A stretch of 19,481 nucleotides of DNA from JAHOYW01 sp964515915 (GCA_964515915.1 CAZEXM010000040.1:1-19481); one strand, 5' to 3'; counted from the first letter of the stretch, positions 1 to 9,668 are shown. Notes: generated from the letters alone by a model not told the origin. Numbers and translations are program-made.

Positions 1-691
1 AGAACAATACACCAATAAAGCCTTTTTTATTGTAGAGGCAAAGCCGACCAGTGCCGATTATCAAGACAACATAATTTTATACAATCACTTTAAAGAAATT
101 TATGAAAACTTGAATAACAGGGTTTTGCCTGAGTTCCCCATATATCACGAATTAGATGCTTTCCTTAATTATCTTTTTCACGAGCATAAGAATACTCCTT
201 CACACAAATATCTCAAAACTCCATACAGAGTTTTGTCTGATCAACAACGAATCTCTGAAATCGCAAAATACCAAAAACAATTCAGTCTTTGGTTGCGAAA
301 TACTCCTGACTGTGAAAATTATAGGACTAAAAATATAAAAGTAATTCAAAAACAACTTTCTAAACAACATATAGTAAATTTAACACGAAAAGATTTAGAA
401 AATACAATTGCCTTACTGCATACGATGAGTAGCCACGCACTAAATAAATACCGATTCCTAAATCCTCAAAATAATGATTTAAAAGATATAAAAGAAGCAT
501 TGTTAACCTTAATACATGATCCAAGGAAAATTGAAGCACGTATGGAAATATGTAATAATAAATTAATGTTTTTTGGAAAATCGTCTATTAGAGAATTAAT
601 ATCATGGTATTTCCCAGAAAAATATCCTATTATGAATGGAAATTCTAATTGCGGACTGAAATTTTTGGGGTATAATATTAATACATATTAA
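1..691 (+). CDS. 3' end of unidentified gene, first visible member of the R-M operon
   Basis: The reading frame is open from base 2 to the TAA at 689-691, so the gene begins upstream of the window; an in-frame TTG at 110 is probably internal. About 229 residues are visible. Near the left edge is a beta-strand-like stretch containing IVEAKP, which could be the E-x-K part of a PD-(D/E)XK nuclease fold, but that is only a resemblance. The rest is charged and helical. It ends in a segment (SWYFPEKYPIMNGNSNCGL, then FLGY) resembling a helical C-terminal module seen in several restriction-associated proteins, where a 'P-x-x-[FY]-P-[IL]-x-N' pattern precedes a terminal LGY. No membrane segments are visible. 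The stop lies 14 bases before the mod ATG, so it probably shares that transcript and may be an accessory of the R-M system. Function is not recognised; AT-rich like its neighbours. Confidence 0.75.
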   Translation, partial: EQYTNKAFFIVEAKPTSADYQDNIILYNHFKEIYENLNNRVLPEFPIYHELDAFLNYLFHEHKNTPSHKYLKTPYRVLSDQQRISEIAKYQKQFSLWLRNTPDCENYRTKNIKVIQKQLSKQHIVNLTRKDLENTIALLHTMSSHALNKYRFLNPQNNDLKDIKEALLTLIHDPRKIEARMEICNNKLMFFGKSSIRELISWYFPEKYPIMNGNSNCGLKFLGYNINTY

Positions 692-705
692 AAAGGAATT
701 GAATT

Positions 706-2649
706 ATGGAAAAATTAAAGATGCATTCTAAGAATTTTACTGATGAAAATATTGAAAAAATGGCTGAATTATTTCCTGGTTGCCTTACTGAAAGTAGTGA
801 TGATAAGGGTAATCTTAAACGCTCCATTGACTTTGATTTGTTGAAACAGGAATTATCTGATAATATTATTGAAGGACCACGGGAAAGATACCGGCTGGAC
901 TGGCCAGGCAAACGTGAAGCGCTCCTGACCGCCAATGCTCCAATTGCTAAAACTCTCCGCCCATGCCGCGAAGAAAGCGTTGACTTTGATAATACTCAAA
1001 ACCTTTTCATCGAGGGCGATAACCTCGACGCGTTAAAACTTCTACAGGAAAATTATCTCGGTAAAGTAAAAATGATCTACATTGATCCTCCATATAATAC
1101 CGGGAATGATTTTATCTATGAGGATAATTTTGCTTCTGACAAAACTGAATACGGACAAAAGTCTGGGCAAAGAGATGAAGAGGGGGGACGATTGGTTGCT
1201 AACCTTGAATCCAATGGGCGTTTTCATTCAGACTGGCTGAGTATGATGTCTTCACGTCTAAAATTGGCGAGAAATTTACTCACGGATGAAGGTGTGCTAT
1301 TTGTCTCAATTGGTCCTGAAGAAGTAAATAATTTAAAAAAAATAATGGATGAAGTCTTCGGAGAAGCTAATTACAGAAATGCTATTGCTGTCAAACGTGG
1401 AGCAAAAAGTGTTCAGGCTCAATTTGAGACATGGGATAAATTAGGAACAGCTTTCGAGTATGTTCTTCTTTATTCTAAAATATCCACATATCGCTTTCCG
1501 AAGATGGAAAGAGAATTAGATAAGTTCAAACCAGGTTCTTGGAATAATCATTGGCGTGGTACGGACAGGCCAACTATGCGTTATGAAATATTTGGTATAA
1601 ATCCAGAATCAGGACAATGGCGTTGGAGTAAAGACAGAAGTCTTAATGCAATCGAAAATCATCAAAGATTAGTAGATGAAGTTGGGAAAAACGAAGAAGA
1701 TATAACACAAGAAGATATTGATCAATGGTATGAAAAACAGGATCAAGAAACAGATCTTTTACGTTTATCATCAACAGGGAAGCCTGAGCATTTCATACCT
1801 CCTACAGGTTCAACCTTATTAAATGATGTATGGTTTCACATGCCATCAGGAGGTAGTACTATTGTTAAGCAACTTATGGGTTTTAAAGCCTTTGATAACC
1901 CTAAACATTTAGACTTAATTCGACAAGCGTGTCAATTTTGCTCTGATGATTCAATCATTCTCGACTTTTTTGCAGGCTCTGCCACGACTGCACATGCGGT
2001 AATGCAACTAAATGCTGAAGATGGTGGGAACCGTAAATTTATTATGGTTCAACTCCCTGAAGAGTGTGACGAAAAAAGCGAAGCATTTAAAGCTGGTTAT
2101 AAAAATATCGCTGAAATTAGCAAAGAGCGCATCCGCCGTGCAGGGGGAAAGATTGCTGTTGAATTTGCAGAGAAGCAAAGCAATGAAAAAGATGATTTAT
2201 TTAATTCTTCTGGGTCTTCTCAGGATAAAGAATTAGACATTGGTTTTCGAGTTTTGAAGGTGGATACATCCAATATGGCAGATATTTATTATAATCCTGA
2301 TGAATATTCACAAGAAATGCTTCCCGGAATGAAAGAAAATATAAAAGAAGATCGTACATCAGAAGACTTGTTATTTCAGGTCTTACTCGACTGGGGGGTA
2401 GATTTAACTCTGCCGATCAGCAAAGAAACGATTGCTGGGCTGGAAGTCTTTTTTGTTGATGGCAATGCGCTTGCCGCCTGTTTTGTTAATGATGGAGAAA
2501 TAACGGAAGACTTTGTAAAAGAGCTTGCTGTCTACAAGCCCATGCGTGTAGTATTTCAAGACGCGGGCTTCAAAGATGACGATGTAAAAATCAACATAGA
2601 GCAGATATTCAAGCTTCTGAGCCCGCACACTGAAGTTAAAACAATATAG
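706..2649 (+). CDS. mod: Type III restriction-modification methyltransferase subunit (Mod)
   Basis: 647-residue site-specific adenine-N6 DNA methyltransferase, the modification and target-recognition subunit of a Type III R-M system. It methylates one strand of an asymmetric site and guides Res. The catalytic motif IV DPPYN is at residues 127-131. The AdoMet-binding motif I (DFFAGSATT) lies later, at about residues 420-428, giving the beta-class order in which catalysis precedes cofactor binding. The stretch between, about 220-400, is where the variable target recognition domain normally sits. The N-terminal pattern leading to FIEGDNLDALKLL is typical of Mod proteins. ATG at 706 follows an AAGGAA ribosome site at 693-698. 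The next gene starts 11 bases after the stop. No frameshift and no simple-sequence tract that would suggest phase variation is visible. Family assignment is secure; the recognition sequence cannot be read from the protein. Confidence 0.95.
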   Translation: MEKLKMHSKNFTDENIEKMAELFPGCLTESSDDKGNLKRSIDFDLLKQELSDNIIEGPRERYRLDWPGKREALLTANAPIAKTLRPCREESVDFDNTQNLFIEGDNLDALKLLQENYLGKVKMIYIDPPYNTGNDFIYEDNFASDKTEYGQKSGQRDEEGGRLVANLESNGRFHSDWLSMMSSRLKLARNLLTDEGVLFVSIGPEEVNNLKKIMDEVFGEANYRNAIAVKRGAKSVQAQFETWDKLGTAFEYVLLYSKISTYRFPKMERELDKFKPGSWNNHWRGTDRPTMRYEIFGINPESGQWRWSKDRSLNAIENHQRLVDEVGKNEEDITQEDIDQWYEKQDQETDLLRLSSTGKPEHFIPPTGSTLLNDVWFHMPSGGSTIVKQLMGFKAFDNPKHLDLIRQACQFCSDDSIILDFFAGSATTAHAVMQLNAEDGGNRKFIMVQLPEECDEKSEAFKAGYKNIAEISKERIRRAGGKIAVEFAEKQSNEKDDLFNSSGSSQDKELDIGFRVLKVDTSNMADIYYNPDEYSQEMLPGMKENIKEDRTSEDLLFQVLLDWGVDLTLPISKETIAGLEVFFVDGNALAACFVNDGEITEDFVKELAVYKPMRVVFQDAGFKDDDVKINIEQIFKLLSPHTEVKTI

Positions 2650-2660
2650 GGAATAAAATA

Positions 2661-5600
2661 ATGTCACTATTAGCAATTGAAACAGCGGAGATAACTTTAC
2701 CTGAATTTATTCTACAGAATAAGATTGGGGCAAACTCTTCCAGGAGACATGTTCTTAGCTCTCAAATAATTGCTGTTGATATTTATGACCCGGATGATTA
2801 TAGAGGTTGGTATGAATTACGACCACAAACCAAACAACCTTTTGAAAGACTTTTTTTGAAGAAAAAAAATAACGATAAAGTAAAACCGATTGATGATGAA
2901 TTTTGCTTAGAGTGCAGACAATCTGTTGATATTTCAGAGTTTGATATTAATACAAGTTTTAATTGGCTAAGTTGTCCTGAATCTTACAAACTCACACCTG
3001 AGGATATTGCTGCAAGTTGGGCAAACAAATTTAGTTTTATAGAAGAAGATGAGGCTCAAGATCAAAAAGGCTTAAGAATTCCTCAACTGGGAGCTCTTCA
3101 TGCTATTTCTGCTTACTTTTCTGTAAAAAAGAGTATTGAACCAGCAACTGTAGTCTTGCCTACTGGCACAGGGAAAACAGAGACAATGCTGGCAACGTTG
3201 ATATATAAACAACTTTCAAAAGTTATGGTTGTCGTACCTACGGATCCTCTTAGAAAGCAAATTTCAAATAAATTTTTAACATTAGGATGTTTGCCTGACC
3301 TTAAAGTAATTCCTGCCAATACACTTTTCCCTGCAGTAACCTTGATTAAAAAAAGTATCAAAACAATAGAAGAAGCTCAAGAATTGCTAAAAAATACCAA
3401 TGTGTTTGTGGCAACAGCACATATATTAAATTGTAGTAATTCTGAAGCTGTAGATTACTTATGCAATGGAATAACAGATTTATTTATAGATGAAGCTCAC
3501 CATGTTAGTGCTACAACCTGGACTAAAATCAGGGAGCGTTTTAACGGGAAAAAAATTATTCAGTTTACAGCTACTCCATTCAGAAATAATGGAGATAATT
3601 TAGGCGGAAAAATTATTTATAACTATACAATTGGAGAAGCTCAAGAAGCTGATTATTTTAAGCATATCAACCTTATTTCTGTAGAAGAATATTTTGATGA
3701 GAAAGAAGATATAGCTATAGCCCAAAAGGCTGTAGAGGTATTACGAAAAGATATCAATAATGGGTTAAATCATCTACTTATGGCCAGAGTAGAGGAGAAG
3801 GAACACGCTGATAATATTTTCCCTGTTTATCAGAAAATTGCCCCTGAATATAATCCTATAATTGTTCATTCCGGTAAAAGTAAGTCAGAAATCAATCAAG
3901 CTCTCAATTCATTAATGTCAGGAGAGTCAAAGATTGTAATATGTGTGAAAATGCTGGGGGAAGGGTTTGATTTACCAGCTTTAAAAGTAGCTGCTATTCA
4001 TGATATTCATAAGTCTCTTGCTATTACACTTCAGTTTATCGGCAGATTTATACGTAAAGCACCCGATTCTGAAAAAATTGGTGATGCATCAGTAATTGTA
4101 AATGTTGCAGACCAAGATGTGGAAAAAGATTTACTATTACTTTATTCTCAAAGTGCAGAATGGGACAGTGTGTTACGTCGTTTGTCTGAAGAGCGAATTG
4201 AGCGTGAAATAAAACTTCAGGAAGTTGTCGAAGAACTGAAGAAAAAGGGGAATCTTTCAAAGCAAATTTCATTATGGAATTTAAGTCCAGCTTTTACCTC
4301 TATACTTTTCAAAACTGATTGTGAAAGGTGGGCTCCTGAAAAGTATTTAGATTTTCTGCCTAAAAAATCAGAACATTGGTACGCAATTAGTGAAAGTGAT
4401 AAAATCATGGTTGTTTTAGCATTATATGAGTCTCGAGTTACTTGGGGTAAATATAAAGATATCAATGACCATATATATAAACTGCTCATTATAAAATGGG
4501 ATAGTAGTCGTTCGGCGTTATTCGTTCATTCAAATGACTATGATTGGTTTAAAGTTGATAAAATGGTTAAAGTAATTTTCAATGAAAATACTGAAGCAAT
4601 ATCTGGACCAAAGGTTTTTAATGTTTTCAACGGATTAAAATATCCTGTCATTAGAAATTTGGGTGGTTCTCAGGTTGGTGTAATTAGTTTTGCACAATAT
4701 TTTGGACCCAATGTAACTGAAGGTTTGGATAAAATAAGTAAATCAGAATTAAACTTAAGTAATATGGCTGGCATGGGGTATGATTCAGGTGATAAAGTTA
4801 TTTGGGGGTGTTCTCAGAAAAAAGGGAAAATATGGTCTATGACAGGAGGATCAATAGCAGACTGGATTGAATGGGCATCACTGGCCTGGGATAAAGTTAT
4901 GCATGGAGATATTGATGAAGAAAATGTAACAAAAGATTTTTTACGTCCAGTAAAAATGCCTGTCAAGTATAACCAATACGCTTGTTTTATTTCCTGGGGA
5001 GAGTATATACTAAATGAGGTAAGAAGAAAAATAATAATTCAATTTGGAAAAATAGAAATTCCTCTATATTTTATTGATCTTGAAATAATTGATCAGGATA
5101 TTCCTAATGGATATCGGATTGCAGTTACGAGCGAAAACCATTCTTCAGTTTATGACTTTATTATAGATAATACTATTGCTGAAGGTTATTTTTATCAACA
5201 TGTTTCAGGAGAACTTATTTCAATAAAAAAAGGGAGTTCTCAAGCAATTCCTCTTGAAGAGTATCTTGTAAAGGATCCTTGGATAATTCAATATATAGAC
5301 AATTCATATTCTTATAATTGTTATTTGATTAACCTACCTGAAAATATTGGAGAATTTCCCAAAGATGATATTGATGTATGGTCGTGGAAGAATATTAATA
5401 TCAGGAAAGAATCTATGGGGAAAACTAGAGAGCAAAATACTGTTCAATGGAGAACTTTTGAAAATATAAAAGACAATTATGATGTTATAGTAAATGACGA
5501 TGGAAATGGAGAAGCTGCTGATTTAATTGGATTGAAAATTGAGGGCGACAATATACATCTTGGCTTGATTCATTGTAAACATTCTTTAAAAGACGAACCA

Positions 5601-5939
5601 GGGGCTCGAATTAATGATTTCTACGAGGTGTGTGGACAAGCTCAAAAATCAATTCGCTGGAAACATAGCGGTATTCCGTATTTATATGAGCATATTAAAC
5701 ATAGAGAAAAACCGTGGCTAAAAGATGGAGTTTCCAGGATTTTAAAAGGTCGTATTGAGGATATGGCTAATATTAAAAATAAATCTAGGAATGCAAAGGT
5801 GATTTTGCAGGTATATATTGTTCAACCAGGATTGAAAAAAGAAAATGCTTCTTCAGATATGCTGCGAGTTTTGGGGAGTACTTCTGTATACCTTAAAAAT
5901 ACAGCAGAAGCTGATTTATTGGTTATTGGATCTGATTAA
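2661..5939 (+). CDS. SF2 DEAD/DEAH-type helicase with C-terminal nuclease-like region
   Basis: 1092-residue superfamily 2 helicase-like protein. Walker A PTGTGKT is at about residues 167-173, motif II DEAHH at about 276-280, motif III-like TATPF at about 302-306, and motif VI QFIGRFIRKA at about 458-467. The N-terminal 150 residues include a CLEC pair but no clear zinc site. The middle (about 550-900) is unrecognised. Near residues 950-973 the pattern GEAADLIGLK followed by LIHCKHS looks like a PD-(D/E)XK nuclease core with His-Cys before the lysine in place of the usual Glu/Gln-x, followed by a conserved-looking DFYEVCGQAQKS. It sits 11 bases after mod and 41 bases before res, with a GGGA ribosome site, so it is co-transcribed with a complete Type III system. 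It is not the Res subunit: that gene is intact downstream. Possible roles are an accessory restriction activity or an independent defence helicase. This gene looks the most AT-rich of the operon. Confidence 0.85.
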   Translation: MSLLAIETAEITLPEFILQNKIGANSSRRHVLSSQIIAVDIYDPDDYRGWYELRPQTKQPFERLFLKKKNNDKVKPIDDEFCLECRQSVDISEFDINTSFNWLSCPESYKLTPEDIAASWANKFSFIEEDEAQDQKGLRIPQLGALHAISAYFSVKKSIEPATVVLPTGTGKTETMLATLIYKQLSKVMVVVPTDPLRKQISNKFLTLGCLPDLKVIPANTLFPAVTLIKKSIKTIEEAQELLKNTNVFVATAHILNCSNSEAVDYLCNGITDLFIDEAHHVSATTWTKIRERFNGKKIIQFTATPFRNNGDNLGGKIIYNYTIGEAQEADYFKHINLISVEEYFDEKEDIAIAQKAVEVLRKDINNGLNHLLMARVEEKEHADNIFPVYQKIAPEYNPIIVHSGKSKSEINQALNSLMSGESKIVICVKMLGEGFDLPALKVAAIHDIHKSLAITLQFIGRFIRKAPDSEKIGDASVIVNVADQDVEKDLLLLYSQSAEWDSVLRRLSEERIEREIKLQEVVEELKKKGNLSKQISLWNLSPAFTSILFKTDCERWAPEKYLDFLPKKSEHWYAISESDKIMVVLALYESRVTWGKYKDINDHIYKLLIIKWDSSRSALFVHSNDYDWFKVDKMVKVIFNENTEAISGPKVFNVFNGLKYPVIRNLGGSQVGVISFAQYFGPNVTEGLDKISKSELNLSNMAGMGYDSGDKVIWGCSQKKGKIWSMTGGSIADWIEWASLAWDKVMHGDIDEENVTKDFLRPVKMPVKYNQYACFISWGEYILNEVRRKIIIQFGKIEIPLYFIDLEIIDQDIPNGYRIAVTSENHSSVYDFIIDNTIAEGYFYQHVSGELISIKKGSSQAIPLEEYLVKDPWIIQYIDNSYSYNCYLINLPENIGEFPKDDIDVWSWKNINIRKESMGKTREQNTVQWRTFENIKDNYDVIVNDDGNGEAADLIGLKIEGDNIHLGLIHCKHSLKDEPGARINDFYEVCGQAQKSIRWKHSGIPYLYEHIKHREKPWLKDGVSRILKGRIEDMANIKNKSRNAKVILQVYIVQPGLKKENASSDMLRVLGSTSVYLKNTAEADLLVIGSD

Positions 5940-5980
5940 ATTTACTCAATAATAAATATTGTTAAAGATACAGGACACAA

Positions 5981-8900
5981 ATGAAACTAAAATTTAAAAA
6001 ACAGGCATATCAGACTCTTGCTGTGGAGGCGGTGGTGGATTGCTTCAAGGGGCAAGTAAATAATTCTGGTCTTAGTTACACTATTGATCCTGGAATCAGT
6101 AAAGGACATCAGGACGCATTTGAATTACCCGGCTTGCGCAATGCGGAAATAATGCTTAGCGAATCACAGCTTTTGAAAAACATTCAAGAAGTTCAACGAA
6201 TTCAGAATATACCCGTATCCGGCAGTTTGGTTAAAAGCAATATATCCCCGATAAACCTTGATGTTGAAATGGAAACCGGAACCGGTAAAACATATTGTTA
6301 CATCAAAACCTTTTTCGAGATGAACAGGCGTTATGGCTGGAATAAGTTTATTATTGTAGTTCCCAGTATTGCTATCCGTGAAGGAGTTGCTAAATCTTTA
6401 GAAATAACCGCAGAACATTTTCAGGAAGAATTTCATAAAAAAGCAAAGTATTTTATTTATAATTCAAAACAACTGCACAATCTGGAAAGCTTTTCCTCAG
6501 ATGCCGGAATTTACATTATGATTATCAATGTTCAGGCATTTAATGCGCGAGGTAAAGACAACCGCCGCATTTATGAAGAACTGGATGATTTTCAAAGCCG
6601 TCGCCCAATTGATGTCATTAAGCGGAATCGACCAATTTTAGTTCTTGATGAACCTCAAAAAATGGAAGGCAAAAAGACTTTAGATTCTCTAAAAGAGTTT
6701 AATCCTTTAATGCTTCTGCGCTATTCAGCCACGCATAAAACTTCCCATAATAAAGTTCATCGTCTGGATGCGCTGGACGCTTACAATCAAAAACTGGTGA
6801 AAAAGATTGCAGTGCGCGGCATATCAGTCAAGGGGCTTTCTGGAACTAACGCTTATCTATATCTATCATCTATTGAAATTTCTAATCAAAGCCCGACAGC
6901 CCGTATTGAAATAGAAATAAGCCAAAACAACGGTATAAAAAGAGTTACACGAAAACTGGGTAAAGGTGATAATCTCTATGATCTTTCCGGTAAACTGGAT
7001 CAATACCGAGATCGTTTTCTTATTACCAATATTAATGCCATTAACGACACGGTTGAATTTGAAAACGGCATTATCTTAAATGCCGGGGAAGCTACCGGAG
7101 ATGTCAATGAAACAACTTTGCGCCGGATTCAAATCAGGGAAGCCATAAAAGCTCACTTCGAAAAAGAACAGGTGCTTTACCATCAGGGAATAAAAGTCCT
7201 CACACTCTTTTTTATTGATCAAGTTGCAAAATACAGAGATTATACAAATAGCAGTTTCCCGCTTGATTGGGATGATATTATTGGTATTAAAGCTCAAGAG
7301 CGTAATCTAGGAGAATATGCTTATATTTTTGAAAGTGAGTATATAAAGTACCTAAACGAGCTAAAACAAGACTTATTTATTAATCCTGAATATAAAGAAT
7401 ATCTGAACTCTATTTCTGCAGAAGAAACTCATAACGGCTATTTTTCGATTGACAAAAAAGGTAAACTAGTTAATTCGCAAGAGACAGGACGGGGTGAAGA
7501 TAAGCAATGTAATGATGTTGACGCCTACGATTTGATTTTAAGGGACAAAGAACGGCTACTTTCGTTTGAAGAACCAACACGCTTTATCTTTTCTCACTCT
7601 GCACTTCGAGAAGGCTGGGATAATCCCAACGTTTTTGTGATTTGTACATTAAAGCACAGTGATAATATTATTTCCCGCCGTCAGGAAGTCGGACGTGGAC
7701 TACGTATCGCGATAAATCAACAGGGAGAACGTCAAGATAATCCTGCCACAGTGCATCAAACTAATGTCTTAACGGTTGTCGCCAGTGAAAGCTATAAAGA
7801 TTTTGTAAAAGCATTACAGACAGACATTAGCGATTCACTTTCAGAAAGACCTCGTGTTGCTGATGAAAAATACTTTAGTGGTAAAATGTTGATAAGTGAC
7901 GATTGTTCTGTAGAAGTAACGCCTAAAATGGCAAAACAAATTTATAGATATCTGATCAAAAATGATTACACCGACGATAAGGATAATATCGCGCCAGAAT
8001 ATCACGAAGCAGTAAAGAATGAAACCTTGGCTCCATTGCCGGATGAATTACAGCCCTATAAAGAACAGATTTTTCAATTGATTGATAGTGTTTACAGTGA
8101 TGCGCAACTTCCACAAATTGAAAATGATCGCGGCGCAAAAACTAATTCATTAAATTCCAACTTTGAGAAGAAAGAATTTCAAGAGCTTTGGAGCAGAATT
8201 AATAGAAAAGCTGTTTACAGTGTTCGTTTTGATAGTTCAGAGCTGATAGATAAATGTATATGCACTTTGAATAATAAATTAAATGTAACTCCGTTGCAAT
8301 ACACAATCCAGTCCGGGGAACAGGCTGATAAGATTAGTTACGATGAGATGAAAGAAAGTGATGCTTTTAAAGTTACCGAAACACGTACTGAGCAGAATAA
8401 TAGTTCAATACATTCCGCGGTAAAATACGATTTGATTGGGAAAATAGCTGAGTCAGTAATTCTAACCAGGAAAACAGTTTCTACTATTTTGCAAGAAATA
8501 GCAAAGCCTGTCTTTGTTCAATTCAAAACCAATCCAGAAAGTTTTATTTCAGAGGCTTCCAGGCTTATCAAGGAACAAAAAGCAACAATGGTCATTGAAC
8601 ACCTAGCCTATGATGCCATTGACGAAACTCACAACATTGATATCTTTACCGACAATCAAAGCAAACAGGACTTCAGCAAGGCCGGAGAAGCTCTTGAACG
8701 GCATATCTATGATTATGTAATAACTGATTCAAAAGTGGAACGAGCTTTTGTAGAGGAATTAGACACCAGCGCGGAAGTCGTTGTTTATGCAAAGCTGCCC
8801 AAAGGATTTTTCATCCCGACTCCAGTTGGCGATTATAATCCGGACTGGGCTATTTCTTTTAGAAAAGGTGCAGTTAAACACGTTTATTTTGTAGCCGAAA

Positions 8901-9073
8901 CAAAAGGTTCCATGTCAACCATGGAACTGCGGGAAACAGAAAAAACCAAAATTGAATGTGCACATAAATTCTTTGATGAAATCAATGAAAAAATAAATCC
9001 CCCAACAGTAAAATACGATGTAGTCAATAGCTACGGAAAACTGATGGAAATAGTCGGAGTAGAAAAACAATAG
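5981..9073 (+). CDS. res: Type III restriction endonuclease subunit (Res)
   Basis: 1030-residue ATP-dependent restriction subunit that, with Mod, translocates or diffuses along DNA and cuts beside paired unmethylated sites. The helicase part shows Walker A ETGTGKT at 98-104, a DEPQ motif II at 223-226 (typical of Res rather than DEAD or DEAH), YSATH at 248-252, SALREGWDNPNVF at about 540-552 and the arginine motif VGRGLR at about 570-575. The endonuclease domain is at the C-terminus: D951 and D955 in GDYNPDW, then AETKG at about 972-976, giving a complete PD-(D/E)XK site. Length and motif order match intact Type III Res proteins. The start at 5981 is preceded by AGGAC. It is the last gene of the operon; 1.1 kb of non-coding DNA with a tRNA remnant follows. 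All key residues are present, so it is predicted active. Confidence 0.95.
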   Translation: MKLKFKKQAYQTLAVEAVVDCFKGQVNNSGLSYTIDPGISKGHQDAFELPGLRNAEIMLSESQLLKNIQEVQRIQNIPVSGSLVKSNISPINLDVEMETGTGKTYCYIKTFFEMNRRYGWNKFIIVVPSIAIREGVAKSLEITAEHFQEEFHKKAKYFIYNSKQLHNLESFSSDAGIYIMIINVQAFNARGKDNRRIYEELDDFQSRRPIDVIKRNRPILVLDEPQKMEGKKTLDSLKEFNPLMLLRYSATHKTSHNKVHRLDALDAYNQKLVKKIAVRGISVKGLSGTNAYLYLSSIEISNQSPTARIEIEISQNNGIKRVTRKLGKGDNLYDLSGKLDQYRDRFLITNINAINDTVEFENGIILNAGEATGDVNETTLRRIQIREAIKAHFEKEQVLYHQGIKVLTLFFIDQVAKYRDYTNSSFPLDWDDIIGIKAQERNLGEYAYIFESEYIKYLNELKQDLFINPEYKEYLNSISAEETHNGYFSIDKKGKLVNSQETGRGEDKQCNDVDAYDLILRDKERLLSFEEPTRFIFSHSALREGWDNPNVFVICTLKHSDNIISRRQEVGRGLRIAINQQGERQDNPATVHQTNVLTVVASESYKDFVKALQTDISDSLSERPRVADEKYFSGKMLISDDCSVEVTPKMAKQIYRYLIKNDYTDDKDNIAPEYHEAVKNETLAPLPDELQPYKEQIFQLIDSVYSDAQLPQIENDRGAKTNSLNSNFEKKEFQELWSRINRKAVYSVRFDSSELIDKCICTLNNKLNVTPLQYTIQSGEQADKISYDEMKESDAFKVTETRTEQNNSSIHSAVKYDLIGKIAESVILTRKTVSTILQEIAKPVFVQFKTNPESFISEASRLIKEQKATMVIEHLAYDAIDETHNIDIFTDNQSKQDFSKAGEALERHIYDYVITDSKVERAFVEELDTSAEVVVYAKLPKGFFIPTPVGDYNPDWAISFRKGAVKHVYFVAETKGSMSTMELRETEKTKIECAHKFFDEINEKINPPTVKYDVVNSYGKLMEIVGVEKQ

Positions 9074-9291
9074 TAAAATATAAATAATTAGTTAAAAGTG
9101 CTTGTGTATCTCACAACTTCTACAATTTACCGTAGAGGTCTTCTGAACTCAAAAATCAAAAATAAAACTGCTTGTCTATTGCATGTTTATTTTTGTCGAG
9201 AACGGGTATTTTATGGCATTTTATGACTAGACAGTCAAAAACGGCAGCCGAACCTAACTTGTTCAACCGCCGTGATTTAAGGTCAAAAAAA

Positions 9292-9336
9292 TGGTGGGCG
9301 TAATTGGATTCGAACCAACGGCTTCTACGATGTCAA
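9292..9336 (-). pseudogene. tRNA-Val(GAC) 3' half, probable integration (att) remnant
   Basis: Read on the minus strand, the 45 bases fit the 3' half of a tRNA exactly: anticodon loop TTGACAT (anticodon GAC, valine), anticodon-stem 3' strand CGTAG, variable loop AAGCC, T-arm GTTGG-TTCGAAT-CCAAT, acceptor 3' strand TACGCCC, discriminator A and an encoded CCA. The bases immediately 5' of the loop (GTCCA) do not pair with CGTAG, and no D-arm or GGGCG acceptor strand is found upstream, so this is not a working tRNA. A break in the anticodon loop, with T-arm and CCA retained, is the usual product of tyrosine-integrase insertion into a tRNA gene. With the gene on the minus strand, the inserted DNA would lie to the right of the remnant, with the intact tRNA further right; no intact copy is in the window. 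Confidence 0.8.
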
Positions 9337-9518
9337 TGGACAGCTATCTTGTCAGCGCATATAAAGGTATGTGTAAGTTATTCTGTTATTCTTTGTGTTC
9401 TCAGTTAAGTTTTTAAAAATGTGTAATTCTCATATTTCTTTCATTTTATGCTTGATTTTCAGCTTATGGGAGACTATGTTTAGTTATGAAAAATAGTCTA
9501 AAAAGAACGCTTCAAAGA

Positions 9519-9566
9519 GGTGCCACTTGGTGCCGTTTTAAGGCTTAAAAGTACCGAAAAGTACCA
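9519..9566. repeat. Paired 10-bp-period direct repeats, possible integrase arm sites
   Basis: Two adjacent pairs of short direct repeats are visible: GGTGCCA at 9519-9525 and GGTGCCG at 9529-9535, then AAAGTACCG at 9548-9556 and AAAGTACCA at 9558-9566. Each pair has a 10-base period, close to one helical turn. A further AAAGTACC occurs at 9720-9727. Lying about 185 bases from the tRNA 3' half, they resemble arm-type binding sites of a tyrosine integrase attachment region. That reading is inference; a repressor or accessory-factor site is an alternative. Confidence 0.4.
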
Positions 9567-9668
9567 TTTTTTGAGGATTGTTTTTTTTGCGACAAAGACG
9601 TGTCAAATTAGATATTTTTGAGTTTGAAAAGTTACAAATAAAGATCTCTTGAGTGTAGGAATGTTGAA

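Noticed and set aside
110..691. Complete small gene starting at TTG 110
   Set aside because: The frame is open back to the window edge without a stop and with protein-like sequence, so it is the end of a longer gene.
706..2649. Phase-variable mod
   Set aside because: Phase-variable Type III mod genes carry simple-sequence tracts; none long enough is visible in this gene or its leader.
9292..9365. Intact or intron-split tRNA-Val
   Set aside because: Bases 5' of the anticodon loop do not pair with CGTAG, and no D-arm or GGGCG acceptor strand was found upstream on the minus strand within the non-coding stretch.
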